A DNA stretch of 64,000 bases from Owenia fusiformis (lineage: Eukaryota; Annelida; Polychaeta; Sabellida; Oweniidae). The notes under the pieces are model-generated. The model was not told the origin of the DNA and did not search any database. It saw only the letters and a program-made list of their open reading frames with translations. The stretch covers positions 8,144,366 to 8,208,365 of the forward strand of contig CAIIXF020000008.1 in assembly GCA_903813345.2 (NCBI GenBank). The letters are read 5' to 3'. The position numbers were made by a program, and so were the translations under genes. Positions 44,600 through 58,900 of the stretch are shown piece after piece (within the stretch, counting starts at the first letter, position 1; the number at the start of each line of letters is the position of its first letter).

Positions 44600-47030
44600 A
44601 TAAGTACACATTAAAATAAAATGCCAATAAAATATTCATGTGGTAATACCATTTATTTGAAATATTGTTTTTTTTTTATTATTCATATATATATATACCT
44701 ATATATGAGTTAGTTATTTTCAAAAGGTGGAGTGAAGTGTAGTACCTAGTTTGGTCAATAGAGGGAACATTAATCTGTCCCCGGGAGGATTTTCCCCGGG
44801 AATGTTACTATAGGTGAGTAGTATAATCAACAAACGGCGCCCTTTTCAATCCCATCATGCATGTCTTACTTCAAATATATACGTTTTCTGATTGGTGAAT
44901 TTCTACTTGGGAATGCACCTAATTAGTTTTGGCATGCAGCTCAATTCGATATCAAAGAAATTGTAATCGAGCTAATTTGTGCGTCCAACGGTTAGCTAAC
45001 AGCAATCAAAATCATCTGTACTACCCAGCAATATTTTGGTTGATGGATAAATGAGAAATACGTTATTACATGTGAAGTGACTATATGATTGATAAACCTG
45101 GTAACATGAATCTGCATCATATTCTATTGTCTTTGTAACCAGATATATAAAACAGTTTTATATATCTTTGTTGTAACATGAGGAATGTATGTAATATTTG
45201 TAAAGTGAAGATTAAAATACAATCATTCAATTTGTCACTAGCGGTAATTTAGAAGATGTACAATGTATTATGATTGGTCTCAAACCCAGGGGCTCCAAGG
45301 GGAAAAATGAAACATCTATTCAAAGTTGATGAGGTCCCGATGAGGTCTCGCAAAAACAAATGTAATATTTGACATTTATCCTTTAGAAATAACGTAGTGT
45401 TACTACTTGGTGTTACTATAGCTGTACCATCGATTCTGTGAATATGGTACGAATGAAATTGTGGTCCAATGCATTATTTTAAGGGATCGAATACCTCTGA
45501 TCAATGTTACACTCCCGGGGTTACAATCACATTCAATTTTCAACATTTGCAAAAGCAAAAAGGGAACGCCGCATTTGCAAAAGTATAGATATTATGATTT
45601 CTCTCATGCGTCGGTCAAGAATATCGTCTGGTTCCAGTGAAGATGACCCACTGACGTATAATCTACGGGGCGACCCTGATAAAATCAAGAGGGGCAAACC
45701 GATGAATAAATTATTGGCCTCTGTACTAGATCCGATCATCGGGTTATAAGCCGAACAGACAATTACAAATAAACGGGTATTTTGAAAAAAGTACAGGCGA
45801 ATGGACACATTTTCTATAATTTCTTTTAACATTTGTTTTTAAAAGGATACATTATTTTTCAATATCATACAACCCTCTTTAGGTTTGACAGCCTTAACTC
45901 CCCAACGGGTTCCTTTATTTTCTGCACCTCCGAACTGTCCGAATATTTTCGAAGAAGATATCAATATTGTGTTCCATAAAGTTAAATTCAATTTTCTCTT
46001 TATTAACTTTAATTATATATTTGTTAGAACTTCGGATGGATGCATATTCTGTACGTTACATGATTTGTGGCAATTTCCCACTTATTGTAAATGGCGTAAA
46101 CTTAGAAAAGTGAGGAATTTGACATCTGCAGCCCTACAAATATTTTTTTCTCTTCACAATTCAAACATGAAAGGCTCTAACAAGGGGCTTAAGGTTGCTA
46201 GTTTTGCGGAGTCGAGTGTACTACTGAAATTAAACGCTCGTATTTATTGTTTCACAACTATTTCTAGTTACTTTGACGTAATGTTACGAAATAAAGGAGG
46301 TTGGCTATTCTCATTCTGTAAGACGTTTTCTATTTTTAAAAACATGTCCTAAATGTCATACATTAAGTTACATATTATAATTTTGTACCAAGGAACACAA
46401 TCTAGTCGGAATTTTAAAATGCCTGCGGTTTGGAATTTTTGGTTTAAATGAAGCTGTAATTTATTCATTTAGTCCCTCGCTTTTTAACCTTGGCGGAATA
46501 GCACAGGGAGCCAGGATTAAATCAAATGGCAAAACGAAATGATCGTGCGTAATCAGATTTCGACGCATGTCTTTAATAGGAGTAGTTGTGAGTGTTCGGA
46601 AGTGTTCCTCATGTGTGGTAAAAACTCCCTTTAAAATGGAGGATAACGTTTTCTGCATCGGGTCCGTCACAAAGCTCGAACATTTTCAACGATGTGTTAT
46701 TCGAGAACACAATGTACCATCAGAGTTTGTGAATTGTTGATAGAAATTTGTGTTTACAGAGAAACATCTCTCCAGCAGAAATTCCAAAACGCAATTTCGC
46801 AAGAAAATATTTTTAAAATGCAAGAAAATAAAGCAGTGAATGCATCAGTTAAAAAACATTAAAAATAGTTTTCATAGCATACCGTTAATCGAGTGATTGA
46901 GTGATCATAACTAATATATTTAAGAAAATGAACATATTAACGAACAAATAGTTCAGACGACCTTACTTGTTAAAGGACTTCAAAAAACGGTTAGAATCTG
47001 TACTTCTAAAACGTTCCGTTGGAGGAGTAT
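44600..47030. other. Gene-poor stretch
   Basis: No recognised gene. It includes CCCCGGGA motifs near 44777-44802. A 155-codon chance frame at 45885-46352 shows no family resemblance and has AT-driven composition. Confidence 0.45.
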
Positions 47031-47700
47031 GTATCGGGTGGTCCACGATTGTGTTGTGTGGTTGCCCGGTTGATTGTTGTCTCTATTTAGAGAAGCTTAG
47101 TTGGATATACTGATATCACCGTTTCATAGGTTGTGCCTGATTGTGTTTTGATTGTTTGATTTAATCGAGTTTAATTAATTGAGTATTTGGTTAAGCCTGG
47201 TTGTGTTATGGTAGGTTTTTTGCAGGTAGTGCCTAAATGAATTAGTTAAATGATAGGTTGAGTTGAGTTTAATCTTGTTGACTGTGTTGGATTGGTTTAT
47301 GATTGGGTTGTGCTCGATTGTGTTGTAGCAGTTTGACAGCGCAGTCGGAATTGTGGTTCTTTGTCTAGTTGAATCTGGTTGTAATGTGTTTTGGCGCATT
47401 GGGTTACGTAAGTTTTATAATGTTGTGTTGTGAATGTATTACATTGGTCGGGTAGTAGGTTGTGCCCAGTCCGGTGAGGTATTTGGCTGTGTCCATCTGT
47501 GTGACTAGTGTTATCTCAAGTTGGATGAGAATTTGTTGTGCATATTGGTATTTTAGATTGGTTGTTTTTATTGGTTGTGCCTGATTGTGTTGTGTCACTT
47601 AGTTTGACAGTCGGTTTTCTTTAAGTGTTTTTGTCTGGTATTGGTTTCGTGTACAGTCATATTGTGCCCCATTGCGTCATGCTAATTTTATAATTGGAAT
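47030..47700. repeat. Degenerate GT-rich satellite-like tract
   Basis: Variants of GGTTGTGCCTGATTGTGTTG recur at about 47060, 47132, 47193, 47305, 47380, 47460, 47574 and 47658. The spacing is irregular and often near 80-100 bases. The + strand is strongly GT-biased, so long open frames appear on the - strand by composition alone. Confidence 0.65.
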
Positions 47701-47739
47701 GTGTTCTGTTGTTCTCATGCAGGGCTGGTCACAAACATA

Positions 47740-48323
47740 AAATACAGGAAAACTTTCCTTTTAGGAAATAATAAATGGATTAAATTAGAAGAGATGAAAA
47801 CAAATATGCTATATGATATATTGATAAAAAGTAAACAAGAACGAAATGTTTTAGAAAAACATTGGAGTAATATTTTTAGTATTCCTCATGATAAAACGTT
47901 TTATGATAAAATATATTCTTTGAAATGACAAACATGAAATACAAAAAGTATGCTGAATTCAACTTTAAATTATTTCACAACATTTTTGCATGTGGAAGTG
48001 AGATATGTAGATGGAACTCTAATATTAACCAAAATTGTTCAAAATTTAATATAATTCAAAATGCAAAACATCTTATTTTTGAATGTAAGCAAGTAGAAGC
48101 ACTATGGAAGGATGTGGAAAAAATATTGAAATGTAAAATACTCTGGAAACATTTTATTCTGGGTTTTCATTTCATGAAAAGTGATATAGCATTTAGAAAT
48201 TTAATACTTATTATAGGTTACACAATATATTCAACATTTGTCGGAAGAAAGGAAAAAATATCAAAATGGCAACTCCAAATCAAAAATTGCATCTTTAAAG
48301 ATCTACGCAAAATGTGTAAATGA
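47740..48323 (+). mobile_element. 3' fragment of a non-LTR retrotransposon (LINE) ORF2
   Basis: Two frames (47701-47928 and 47925-48323) overlap by an ATGA and read as one interrupted protein. The first gives WIKLEEMKTNMLYDILI and HWSNIFSIPHDKTFYDKIY. The second gives AEFNFKLFHNIFACGSEICR, NAKHLIFECKQVEALWKDVE and ILIIGYTIYSTFV. This matches the region after the reverse transcriptase in LINE ORF2, with the usual 'EF.fKllHnil', 'H..feC..v..lW' zinc-knuckle block. One frameshift separates them. The RT itself is absent. Confidence 0.75.
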
Positions 48324-48456
48324 AAACCAAAAAGTAAATCATGATTTAGATCAATTTAGTGCAATTAAGGCGGTCGCGGGGGTGCTTACAGCGATCCTAC
48401 AGGTCGCAGGGGTAAACCACAAACTCTAGGATTAGCCGCAAGTCGACTAGGCCCTA

Positions 48457-48956
48457 NNNNNNNNNNNNNNNNNNNNNNNNNNNNNNNNNNNNNNNNNNNN
48501 NNNNNNNNNNNNNNNNNNNNNNNNNNNNNNNNNNNNNNNNNNNNNNNNNNNNNNNNNNNNNNNNNNNNNNNNNNNNNNNNNNNNNNNNNNNNNNNNNNNN
48601 NNNNNNNNNNNNNNNNNNNNNNNNNNNNNNNNNNNNNNNNNNNNNNNNNNNNNNNNNNNNNNNNNNNNNNNNNNNNNNNNNNNNNNNNNNNNNNNNNNNN
48701 NNNNNNNNNNNNNNNNNNNNNNNNNNNNNNNNNNNNNNNNNNNNNNNNNNNNNNNNNNNNNNNNNNNNNNNNNNNNNNNNNNNNNNNNNNNNNNNNNNNN
48801 NNNNNNNNNNNNNNNNNNNNNNNNNNNNNNNNNNNNNNNNNNNNNNNNNNNNNNNNNNNNNNNNNNNNNNNNNNNNNNNNNNNNNNNNNNNNNNNNNNNN
48901 NNNNNNNNNNNNNNNNNNNNNNNNNNNNNNNNNNNNNNNNNNNNNNNNNNNNNNNN
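48457..48956. other. Assembly gap, exactly 500 N
   Basis: 500 consecutive N, identical in length to the first gap, so a placeholder of unknown true size. Confidence 0.99.
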
Positions 48957-49827
48957 TTCTCTATTTGGCAAATAGAGCAAATGAAGATTTTTAACAATTT
49001 TGTAAATTACGCGCATGCAGCTTATGTGGTGAAGGTGTCGGGTAGGGGTATTTTGTATATAAGTCAAAATATTGGAATAGATAAGGTGTATCAGGGTTAT
49101 TATTAAAAGTAGTTGGGTATGATTTTAATTTTATGTACATGATTATCTGAGAATGATGCAAGCTTCAAGCTCATGCTGGTGAAATGCAACAAAATGAAAA
49201 GCCATACACATGTAAATATTCTTACAATGGGCAAATATACAATTAAAATGAATAAACAATTTAACTACAGTAATACAAAATTGTGATGTTCCTGAAATCA
49301 CAATCATGCAATACAAAGCACAGTGAATGTTAAAATATTATACCATAGCTATATATTTAAAGCAGGACTAAGGATCAAAATGGGCACAATACATTTCAAT
49401 TTGCAGTTATTGTTTTAACAATGGGTCTGTCATTTGATGAAATGTCTGACTATTATTATTTTTTTATTGCTAATTTAGTTTATATTATTTCAACCATGAA
49501 ACTCTTTTAATCAAGTAAAGCTCAAAGAAAAATGACAAATGGTATTTGATAAGAGTATTATGCTTAGTGATTAGACAATTTTATGTAAAGAAGAGTAAAT
49601 GTGGTTTAAAAATACTATACTTGACATCATGTCACAAGTCTGCAAGTCATCTTTTCTACATTTACTGTAAGTGGAAAAGTGATCAAACTATTGGTACAAA
49701 CAAAAAAGTTCCAAATGAAAGAAATTAGTCAGACATTTCATATCTAAGACAGAAAAATTGTGCAATAAAGCGACAATTCTGAGACTGCATCAAAACCCAG
49801 CAGTACAATACAACATGAACTCCATAC
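48957..49827. other. Downstream edge of contig 3, no exon seen
   Basis: The RALGAPB C-terminal exons would be expected here on the - strand. None is found. The sequence is AT-rich with no repeat that I can name. Confidence 0.5.
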
Positions 49828-49968
49828 CTCCATTCTGTTGAGATCTTGTAGATATAGCATATGTCTCTGTGGATGGGACAATAAATGCGCATTCGGAGGC
49901 CACATCTGCCCAGTAGAGGACCTGCCTCTGGCCATCATATAAACATCCTCCATGTTCTACTGGTGCAT
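49828..49968 (-). CDS. RALGAPB: RALGAPB exon 19 (last seen)
   Basis: [20 protein letters not shown] then [20 protein letters not shown], matching 'ifnGqkkVLYyADalTEiAFVVPS'. Ends at donor GTATGG in phase 1. The C-terminal exons are not found downstream. Confidence 0.94.
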
Positions 49969-52900
49969 CTGGAGACAAAGAAATGCATGAGACCACTGCA
50001 TATACTTTTACATACAAGGCATTAACATGATTAAATGTCACCACCTTGATGCACAATAGCAATTTGTTACAGATGCTGACACTGAAATGCTGAATACTGG
50101 TCACAAATAATGGTTAGGCTTTAACAATATTTCACCATTTCTAAGTGGTGACACTAACGTCACAAAAATGAAAAAGATTTTATGTATTTCTGTTGATAAG
50201 ATCACAGACAAAAGAGTACAAATGATATAATCTGAGAGCATCAACAATTTACTTTCATTTTAGCATTTTTACTCATCTGAAATAAATGAACTTCATCTAG
50301 GTTTAAGTATGAATTGAAATGAATCTACTGTACAAATATGATTTTCTGGATGTAGCGCATTGTTAATGCATCGTATAATTGAACTTTTTTGAAATGTGTA
50401 TCATATCAAAAAAGTATCTGGTAGACATAGTTACAACATACCAGTGTGAGATTGAGATTGTGTTGACTTCCAGCTATTAGCTGTATTTCCAGTCCACCCA
50501 GCATGTTGATCCACCTCTACTGGCCAACCCAAGGACCTGAGGAACTCTAAGTAGTGAGGGTGGACTTTGTTCTGGTTCATCTACAGAGAGAAACAAATCA
50601 ATTATATTACATATAGGCCAGCTTGGGACCTAAAGAAATCTAGGTAGTGAGAATGGACTTTGTTCTGGTTCATCTGTATATGAAAAAAAAGATCAATCAT
50701 TCATTCAGTGCTTTTCCTTATGACCATGAGAGAAGTTCATCAAAATTATATTACTTAGAGTTCCAATGTTTTTCCCCATTTAAGATAATATGAAAATATC
50801 ACAAACACCTGGCACTGACCAATAGACTGGCCCTTAAATCAAATCCAGGATATGTGCAGTTTCGAACTCTTTTTCTAATTGTAGATACAGACATATTCAT
50901 CCCACTCTCTATATACACTGTATATTCCACACATTATGCACCTAGAACGTCAGTAGGTGGATACAAAAATATAGTTTTAAGAGTTATTTACCACATTTTC
51001 CAGGATTTGTTCAGCTGTACTTTGGCCAGACTTCACATAGAACAGGAATACTGTATCTGAAGTCCTCACTGGTATGTTGTCCAAGCTATCAATAGCTGAC
51101 ATGAAGGTGGCATGGGATGAATCCAGTTGTACTAAACTAGGAGGCTGTGAGCTATTGCTGGGTTCCTAGAGCAAAATACACAATTTAATATCTTGCTTGA
51201 CATGTCTAAAATGACTTTTCAAAGAACAATATAAATAAATCCTGTCCCATCTTAAGAAATGGACTTGTCTTAAAGTGAATTGTCTGAGAGATATTTCTCT
51301 AAAATGACTTTTTTGTAAATCATCTTCATGTGACTTGTTTCACAATGACTGCCCTTGAATGCCTTGTCCATGAATGGCTTGTCATATAATGACTTGTCCA
51401 TGAATGACTTGTCATATAATGACTTGTCCATGAATGACTTGTCAAATAATTACCTGTCCATGAATGACTTGTCATATAATGACTTGTCCATGAATGACTT
51501 GTCATATATGACTTATCCATGAATGACTTGTCATATAATGACTTATCCATGAATGACTTGTCATATAATGACTTATCCATGAATGACTTGTCATATAATG
51601 ACTTATCCATGAATGACTTGTCATATAATGACTTATCCATGAATGACTTGTCATATAGTTACTTGTCCATGAATGACTTGTCCAGGAATAACTTGTCATA
51701 TAATGACTTATCCATGAATGACTTGTCATATAATTACTTGTCCATGAATGTCTTGTCATTTAATGACTTGTATGACTTGTCCATGAATGACTTGTCATAT
51801 AATGACTTGTTCATGAATGACTTATTTAAAGTTCATTTTAGGCAAAAGTAAGGTAACCATTGTAAGTACGAAGAACATAAAAGAAACCATGCATACCCTT
51901 CATTGTGTTCTTACCTTTAAGGATTCAAGAGAAAGGAATCCATAGTGAGACAGAAACAATCTGGCAGTTTGGAACTCATGGCACACACTGTAAGAGAAGA
52001 TAACATTTTTGTTCAGTTAATAAGGTGAAACATCTGAAAAAACATACTATGATTGGCTCGTTCATTATGGAAAGATGTTTATTGAAAGATTGTTTATTGC
52101 ACAGATCGCAGACCCTCAAACAACCAGACATCTCTCACAACGATATTTCAGTTATTTAGGGTTCAATATGCAGGTCATGATTTTAAGAGAAACAAATTTA
52201 TTTTTTATTTCAAAATAATTCATAGGATTACCTTGGAGCTTTACATTCAGTTACAGGATCTGGGTATGGTGCCTGAGATCTCTCTTTGCTAATCTTATCT
52301 TGTACTTTCTTCTCAAAGTTAGATTGGGCTTCAATAAAACTTTTGATTTTATCCAGCTCCTGTGCTTCTTTCTCAGAGACAATGTCCTGCAGGGAGGGGA
52401 TGCTCTCATCTCTGAAGATAAATTCAGATTTGGGTTATTGGTATGTTTGATGTCTAATCTTTCAAAGCTCATTTTGTCAGTAAAAGACTTAAGTTTGAAA
52501 TTTTAACAATAATATCACTTGAACTCTAAAGCCAATGGGAAATCTTTATTTATTTGAAAAATGTGTGATTTTGATTAATGTTTTCTTAATCTTACAACTT
52601 TTTAAAATAATGATCATTTTTCATTACATATAAATGCATTTGGAATACTTTGCACCATCAATAAACATTGGAAGAATATTGTTTAACTATATTTAACTCA
52701 CGCTTGTGTATGTGGTATTGTATTGACAATGTCTGGGAAGTTCTTGTGTTTGATATTGTGGTGAACTCCCACATTGTCCATAGGGGCAGGCCTACCATGC
52801 TCTGAAAGACCACTCTTAGAGCCAACCTAAGAATAAAATGTAACTTTTGGTATGTGACTATATCTAAATTCTAAGATTTGTACAGTTTCTAATACAGAAG

Positions 52901-55900
52901 TAGTATATTAACAAACAATGAGATCATCTGTCGTAATTGTTGTGATAATTGAACTTCTCTGGCTTGCTCTATACGTTTAAAAATCAAAAGTTTTCCTTCA
53001 TTTTTGTAAAAGACATTTGAAATTCAAACACTATTTATAAGCATTTTATAAATTGCCACAGCATGGGGATAAAACAGATACAAAGTACATGTATTTTCAA
53101 TGAGCTTCTTTTACCTTGCGTAACCTGGGTAAGTGTCTGAGCTGCATTGTCCAAGCATGGCGGCCAAATGGTCCTCTTATAATGGCAGTAACAGTGGGGA
53201 GTGGATCTGAAACACATTGAAAAAGTTAAGACATAAACAAACGTTAACCATTTTCATGAACCAAAGAAGACAAATCAACAAATCAAAACTGAAACAGTTG
53301 TCATGGTTATCATGTTATTCCAAATAATTTCTCCAAAATGACAAGTCAATTTGCAAGTTGAGTGATGAGAAGACAGGTCTAATATGTGCTTGATCCATTG
53401 CTCATTTCTGTTTTTCTACAGAACTTGACCATTTACAAATTTGTTTCAATAGCTGTTCCATATTGGCATTAATAGCCATGTCTCAAGATACATTAATAGA
53501 AATGACATATTTCAGTTCAGTTTATGTTTAAACTATTTAATATATATAATAAATGAGAAAAAAACTATTTTCCCTGTGTATGTGTGTGACTGAAGGGGCT
53601 GTTCAAATAGGCTGTATAGTAATCTATCATGACCATCATAACATTTTCCCTTCCAGTTAAAACCTACTATTGTACCTTGATCATTTCCTAAAGGCTGCTC
53701 CAGTAGCCCCACCACAATGGAGTTATCCAGTACGAAATAGCGGAACTTTAATGTATGTTCTGGTGGTCCCCCATTGCAGTATTTCAATAAAGATTCCTCA
53801 TCAAGTAAAGAGCACAGAGATTCTGGGCCACATGGAGGTGGAAAAGACCCCTAAAATGTACCAAAAATCATGTGTCAAATAAGTTTATTTAATACACAGA
53901 CAAACCTTTAATGTAATTTTTTCTTTGAGTGAAATAAATATATTGTTTATGTTACATTATGATGAAATAAAACATATTGTAAAAACAACAAGGCATTTCA
54001 ACACGCAAACTATCAACGCCTACCATTTGTTACAGATGCAGAACACCAACTGCCAAACACAGAACACTAACCACCGAACACCATCCACAAAAAAAAACAA
54101 TATGTCACCACTTCTGGTATATGTCTATTCTGGTGGTGACATAATTATGTTAATATACCTAATGATACATAATTGTTTTGCATTTCACTGTTTTGGGACT
54201 CATATTCCTAGTTTGCTGGGTTTTATCCAACTATTCTTTACCCTTTTCAAGATCCCAACATCCCTACACCCCTCTTACCACTTGATCAATGATGCTTGTT
54301 AATACTCCCTCTGCAGCATCTTTTACTCTCATAGACGCAGGCATTAAAGGTTTCTCTGCCTTCAACTTTGGAGGGTCACTTGCACGATTCTAAAACATGA
54401 ATTAAAATATTTCAGATTTAGTTATTCTGCTTTCTCGAGGAATAACCAGCTTTAAAAGCAGTTTTCTGTTGCAAATGCAGTACATGTATCCAATTTGTAA
54501 TATCACAACAATAATGCAATTATCACAATATATAGGTAAATAAATGAAAATAAAAGAAAAAACACAATTAAATATCAAAATATTTTGAAAGCTCATTAAC
54601 ATGTAAAGGTCAGACCACCAGATCTTTGTAGACCCAAATATCTTACTAGATTTACATTAAGCCCCTGTATTAACCCACCGCCACCCCATTCTTTTTCTAG
54701 TACTTGTACCAAAATAATGTATGGTGTACAAAATAATTAACCAAGACAAAAATTACAAGTCTAAAAGTTTTTTTCCTCCAATATTCAAGGTAATTACTAC
54801 TACAGTATTTAGAAAAGGGTTACTTTCTCCAAAGATCCAGTGGTATTGACTCCTATGTAACATAATGTTAAACTGAATGAAATAAAACTGCTTACATGTA
54901 AGTAATAATATAAAATCAAATAAAAAGGTTAAAAGATTTATTTAAAAGCTGAGGAAATTAAATGTTAAAACCATTTTTTTTGTAAAATACAGAAAATATT
55001 AGCAGCTCATGAAATAAATCTTTCAAGAGCACAATATTTTTGTATTTAAAAGAAATCATTGAATAGCAATTTTATTCATTGTGTATAAACACAATGAATA
55101 AAATTACAATTATAGTGTTTCAATGGGGTTTCAACCAAAAATGACGATTAACATCAAAGTGTGTGATAAGGATTCTTTATCACACAGTGTAACATATATT
55201 TGGAATATTTTTGTCACATGAACTAAGCATATTACGCTAGAAACACCATCTTTAAATTAAGAAGATATTTTATTTCAACTTTAGCAAGGAATCTATAATT
55301 AATATAAAGACACAATATTAAAATGAGCTGACAACCATCACCATCTTGAAGCCATGCACTGTAAAGTAAAAGCTTAATCTTTTTACATGTAAATATTTTT
55401 TGAAAAAAATACCAGTATTTATCAAAAGGTCAGTTGATTAATACATTGCACAGCCAATCAGACTTTGTATTAGCCATGCATTTAGCTACTATTGAATGAT
55501 GTATATATGTGTATATTTAATTTATCATGATGTGTTGCTTGAACACATTTTCAAACCAGTTGTGTACAGAAATCTATTTCTTCTTGGTTACAGCCATCAC
55601 ATCAATTGATTATTTCAAACATAGAATTTTAAAGACCAGACACATGAAACATAAATAAATAAGTTCATATATATTTTGTGAAACTTTCAAATATCTGAGG
55701 GAGGAAAATCTACTAGCCTATAAGCAATGAAAAATCTCATTAGGCAGGGAAGAGAATGAACAAATTCAATAGATTTTGGAATAATATTGTTTTCACAGAT
55801 AATTTTTTCACATGCCGTTAGTTTCCGAGATTTTGTTATGTTGTCATGGCAACCATAAATAGTAACCATAGTAACCATTACTAAATGCTACCTTGACTGT

Positions 55901-58900
55901 GCCAAATAAGGATGCTAGTCCTAGAATTGCATTAAAATGAACCTCTTGGGGATTCTCACTGGGACCTTTGATTAGAGGCAGAGGCTTAAATAAAGAAAAA
56001 TTGAAATGGAAATTTATTAAATGATGTTTATCTTAGAAATTCTAAAATTGGCATCATTATTTAATCCTTTTTATTCTCACGTCAAACCTAATAAAAAAAA
56101 AATTATGAATGAAAAAAGAGTATGAATTACACATGTTGTTATGGCATGTTGTAATATAATCCTAACAGACAAAGTTCAACATCATATATGAATTGAAACT
56201 GTAAAACAGTTCCACAATGATTGACTGAAAATTGCAAGTTTGGCATACATGTGTGTACAGCAAAAAAGGACCTGGTCAAAATATTTGTTTTTTTCAAAAA
56301 ACAAAGGATTAGACAAATCCCCCTCTTTGTTTAGACATAACATCATCACCTAGTTCAAGGTCCATGTTTCAGCAGCATGAATATTTTGGCCTTTTTATAC
56401 CTACCTCCATGAAAGTATTTTTTCATTTAAAAATGACTCAATGAGTTTTGACCAAGCCCCTCAATTATCTATATTTCTAAATAGCAGCACATCCCATACA
56501 GCAAATTATAACACCAAAGCATCTAATGTAATCTATAGTAATATACCATAATTCCCATATTCATTTTCAAGTATAACTATTCCACCTTATTAGTTATTTT
56601 ATGGCAAGTATAAAAGCATACTTTAAACTTTTTTTTTTCTTTTGGGAAGATGTTCCCAAAATAGTTTTAATCAAAATTTGACAGCGACTTTTACACTGTC
56701 ATCATCACTTCAGGGGTATATTACGTATCCTCTAAAGAAAGCAGGTTTGAAAACAATCACTACTCACAAAATGTGAAGTCATATATATAAGTATGGGACT
56801 GTAAATAAAACACTGTCTGCCACCTAGGATGAAGCCCTTAGCCCTATATACAAAACAAACCACACAGATCAACAGATAGGTCACTAGGAGATGAGGTGGA
56901 GGAGAATACCTTAACTGATAGAGAGTTGCCGTCATTGAGGCGACGCTGGAAAATAACATAGAGCTACAGTCCACACCGAACTAATAGTATAATTCACATT
57001 GGCTGTATATATCTCAAAACCATGAAGCCATTTGTCTTTGACAAAGTTCACACAGGTGATAATGTGTATATTTACACTATTGCACACTCATTGTTCTGTC
57101 ATATTTTCATATTCATATGGTCAATATGATGTAAAACAGCATGTAAAATGTGAATGGCTTCATGGCACTATCACTCCCAACAGGAAAGTTCAAGGTGGTC
57201 ATGTTCCATAATATCTCTATCTTTTTGACATTCTCTGGTAGTTTTATAGAATTTGTGTATCTGAACACCTCTTTAATCCGAACATCGTTCAACGTGAAAC
57301 CTTATTTTAATATGTCATGGAATTCCATGTTAAAAAACCTTGAAATGTGAACACCTGTCAATTTGAACACTTTTGGCTTGTCACAGTGGTGTTTGAATCA
57401 GACAGGTTTTACTGCATAAAATGTATTTTCGTTATAAAATATGACCTCCATGATATACTTTTCTGCGTTGCCCTTTAAAGTATGAAAACATTGATGTTGG
57501 TTCAAGATTAAAATGAACTTATTCCGCCAATTCTGCTTATGATTCAACATGAATGTTTTCACTGTAAGGAAAAATGCACAACATATATTACATTGCAAAT
57601 GACTGAGCTTCTGATTATATTTGAAGAAATGCAAGATGCTTGTTTGACATATCTAGTATATGAATACCTGGAGATACTGTATGCCTTAGGCCTGGAAAAA
57701 GTTGTGTTTCTTTTCTACTCTTATCTCCAAAAGTCATATATTATATTAAAGAATTATTAGAATACCTTAACTTTATCCAAGATTTACGACCGGAATTCAT
57801 CAACATTTTTTTGCCATAAGTAATAGAGTTAATCAATTTACAAAATGCAAAACTGACCCAGCACCATAGAGCACTTAAATAACATGTAGAAATCAAATCA
57901 AGATTTTGGCAACCAAATGAATTATTAAATGGGCTAATGGCAATATTTGCAAACCCCTAAGCAGCTAAACTGGGATCTACTTTATTATCTTTGAAAATAG
58001 ATCCAGGTTGGCAAATATCTTGAAATGGTTTCATTTTTACATGATGCATTCTTTACAATGCAGAATATATCATAGATTTCCATGTTTTCTCTCAGTGAAT
58101 TCCATTGATACTCTGAAAACAATCATTTCCTCAATTAAAGTACACGTACCATATTCTCTCTAATAAACACACAGAGCATTTCCCAAATTATTCAATTACA
58201 TCTGTAACAGTACGACTATTGGTACAGAAATGGTTCAATCGATAGCGGTAAGCGATTTAAACCTTATTATCACCCAATTATTTTTTAGAATTTGTGTCAC
58301 TCAAGTTGCAAAGGTCTTTCATAGAATAGTAGGGTGTGTGTTTATTGGAGAAATTATGGTATGTGATTTAGAAATGACAGGTAGAGTGCAAACTAGCAAC
58401 TTCAAAGAGGAATTATGAGAAAAATCATGGAATTTTTAATATAATAGAAAAAGGGCCCCAAAGGATGTTCAATTGTTGTGTAGTTGAGTTACTTAAATCA
58501 GCAAGCGGGTTTTGTACCTTAGATACACCCAGGTTTTTAACTGCCAACCCCTTCACAAAACAAACATCAATAAATTATCACACAAATATTTTTAAATACG
58601 AAGAAATTCAATGTAATACTTCACTAGTAACACCTCGAACATATATTTGTTTATCATTTTAAAATCATTAAAAACAATTAAGACTTTATTAGGATTTAAC
58701 TGAAATGTAATAAGTCCAAAAACAGCACACATGCTTGTTTTTAGTGCAAAAATGAGTTGAAATTCATGCTTAGGATTTCTTGATTCTACTGTACTGATTT
58801 ATTATGTGTTTTTGCAATGTTGCTATATGATATTACACAATAGTGCTTTTTCTAGTGAAGACTACAGTTATATGGGACACAAGCACGCATAACTATACAC

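Noticed and set aside
45885-46352. 155-codon frame, one of the longest single frames in the middle contig
   Set aside because: No recognisable domain, composition of AT-rich non-coding DNA and no supporting splice or promoter context beyond a chance CTCTTTAG.
47175-47598. Minus-strand frames rich in Asn, Thr and Gln
   Set aside because: Produced by the GT-biased tract (CA-rich on the other strand).
48386-49067. Long minus-strand frames spanning the second N run
   Set aside because: Same artefact; the flanking residues show no homology.
51326-51851. 100-residue frames with [10 protein letters not shown] or [10 protein letters not shown] repeats
   Set aside because: They are translations of the 30-bp minisatellite on both strands, inside a RALGAPB intron.
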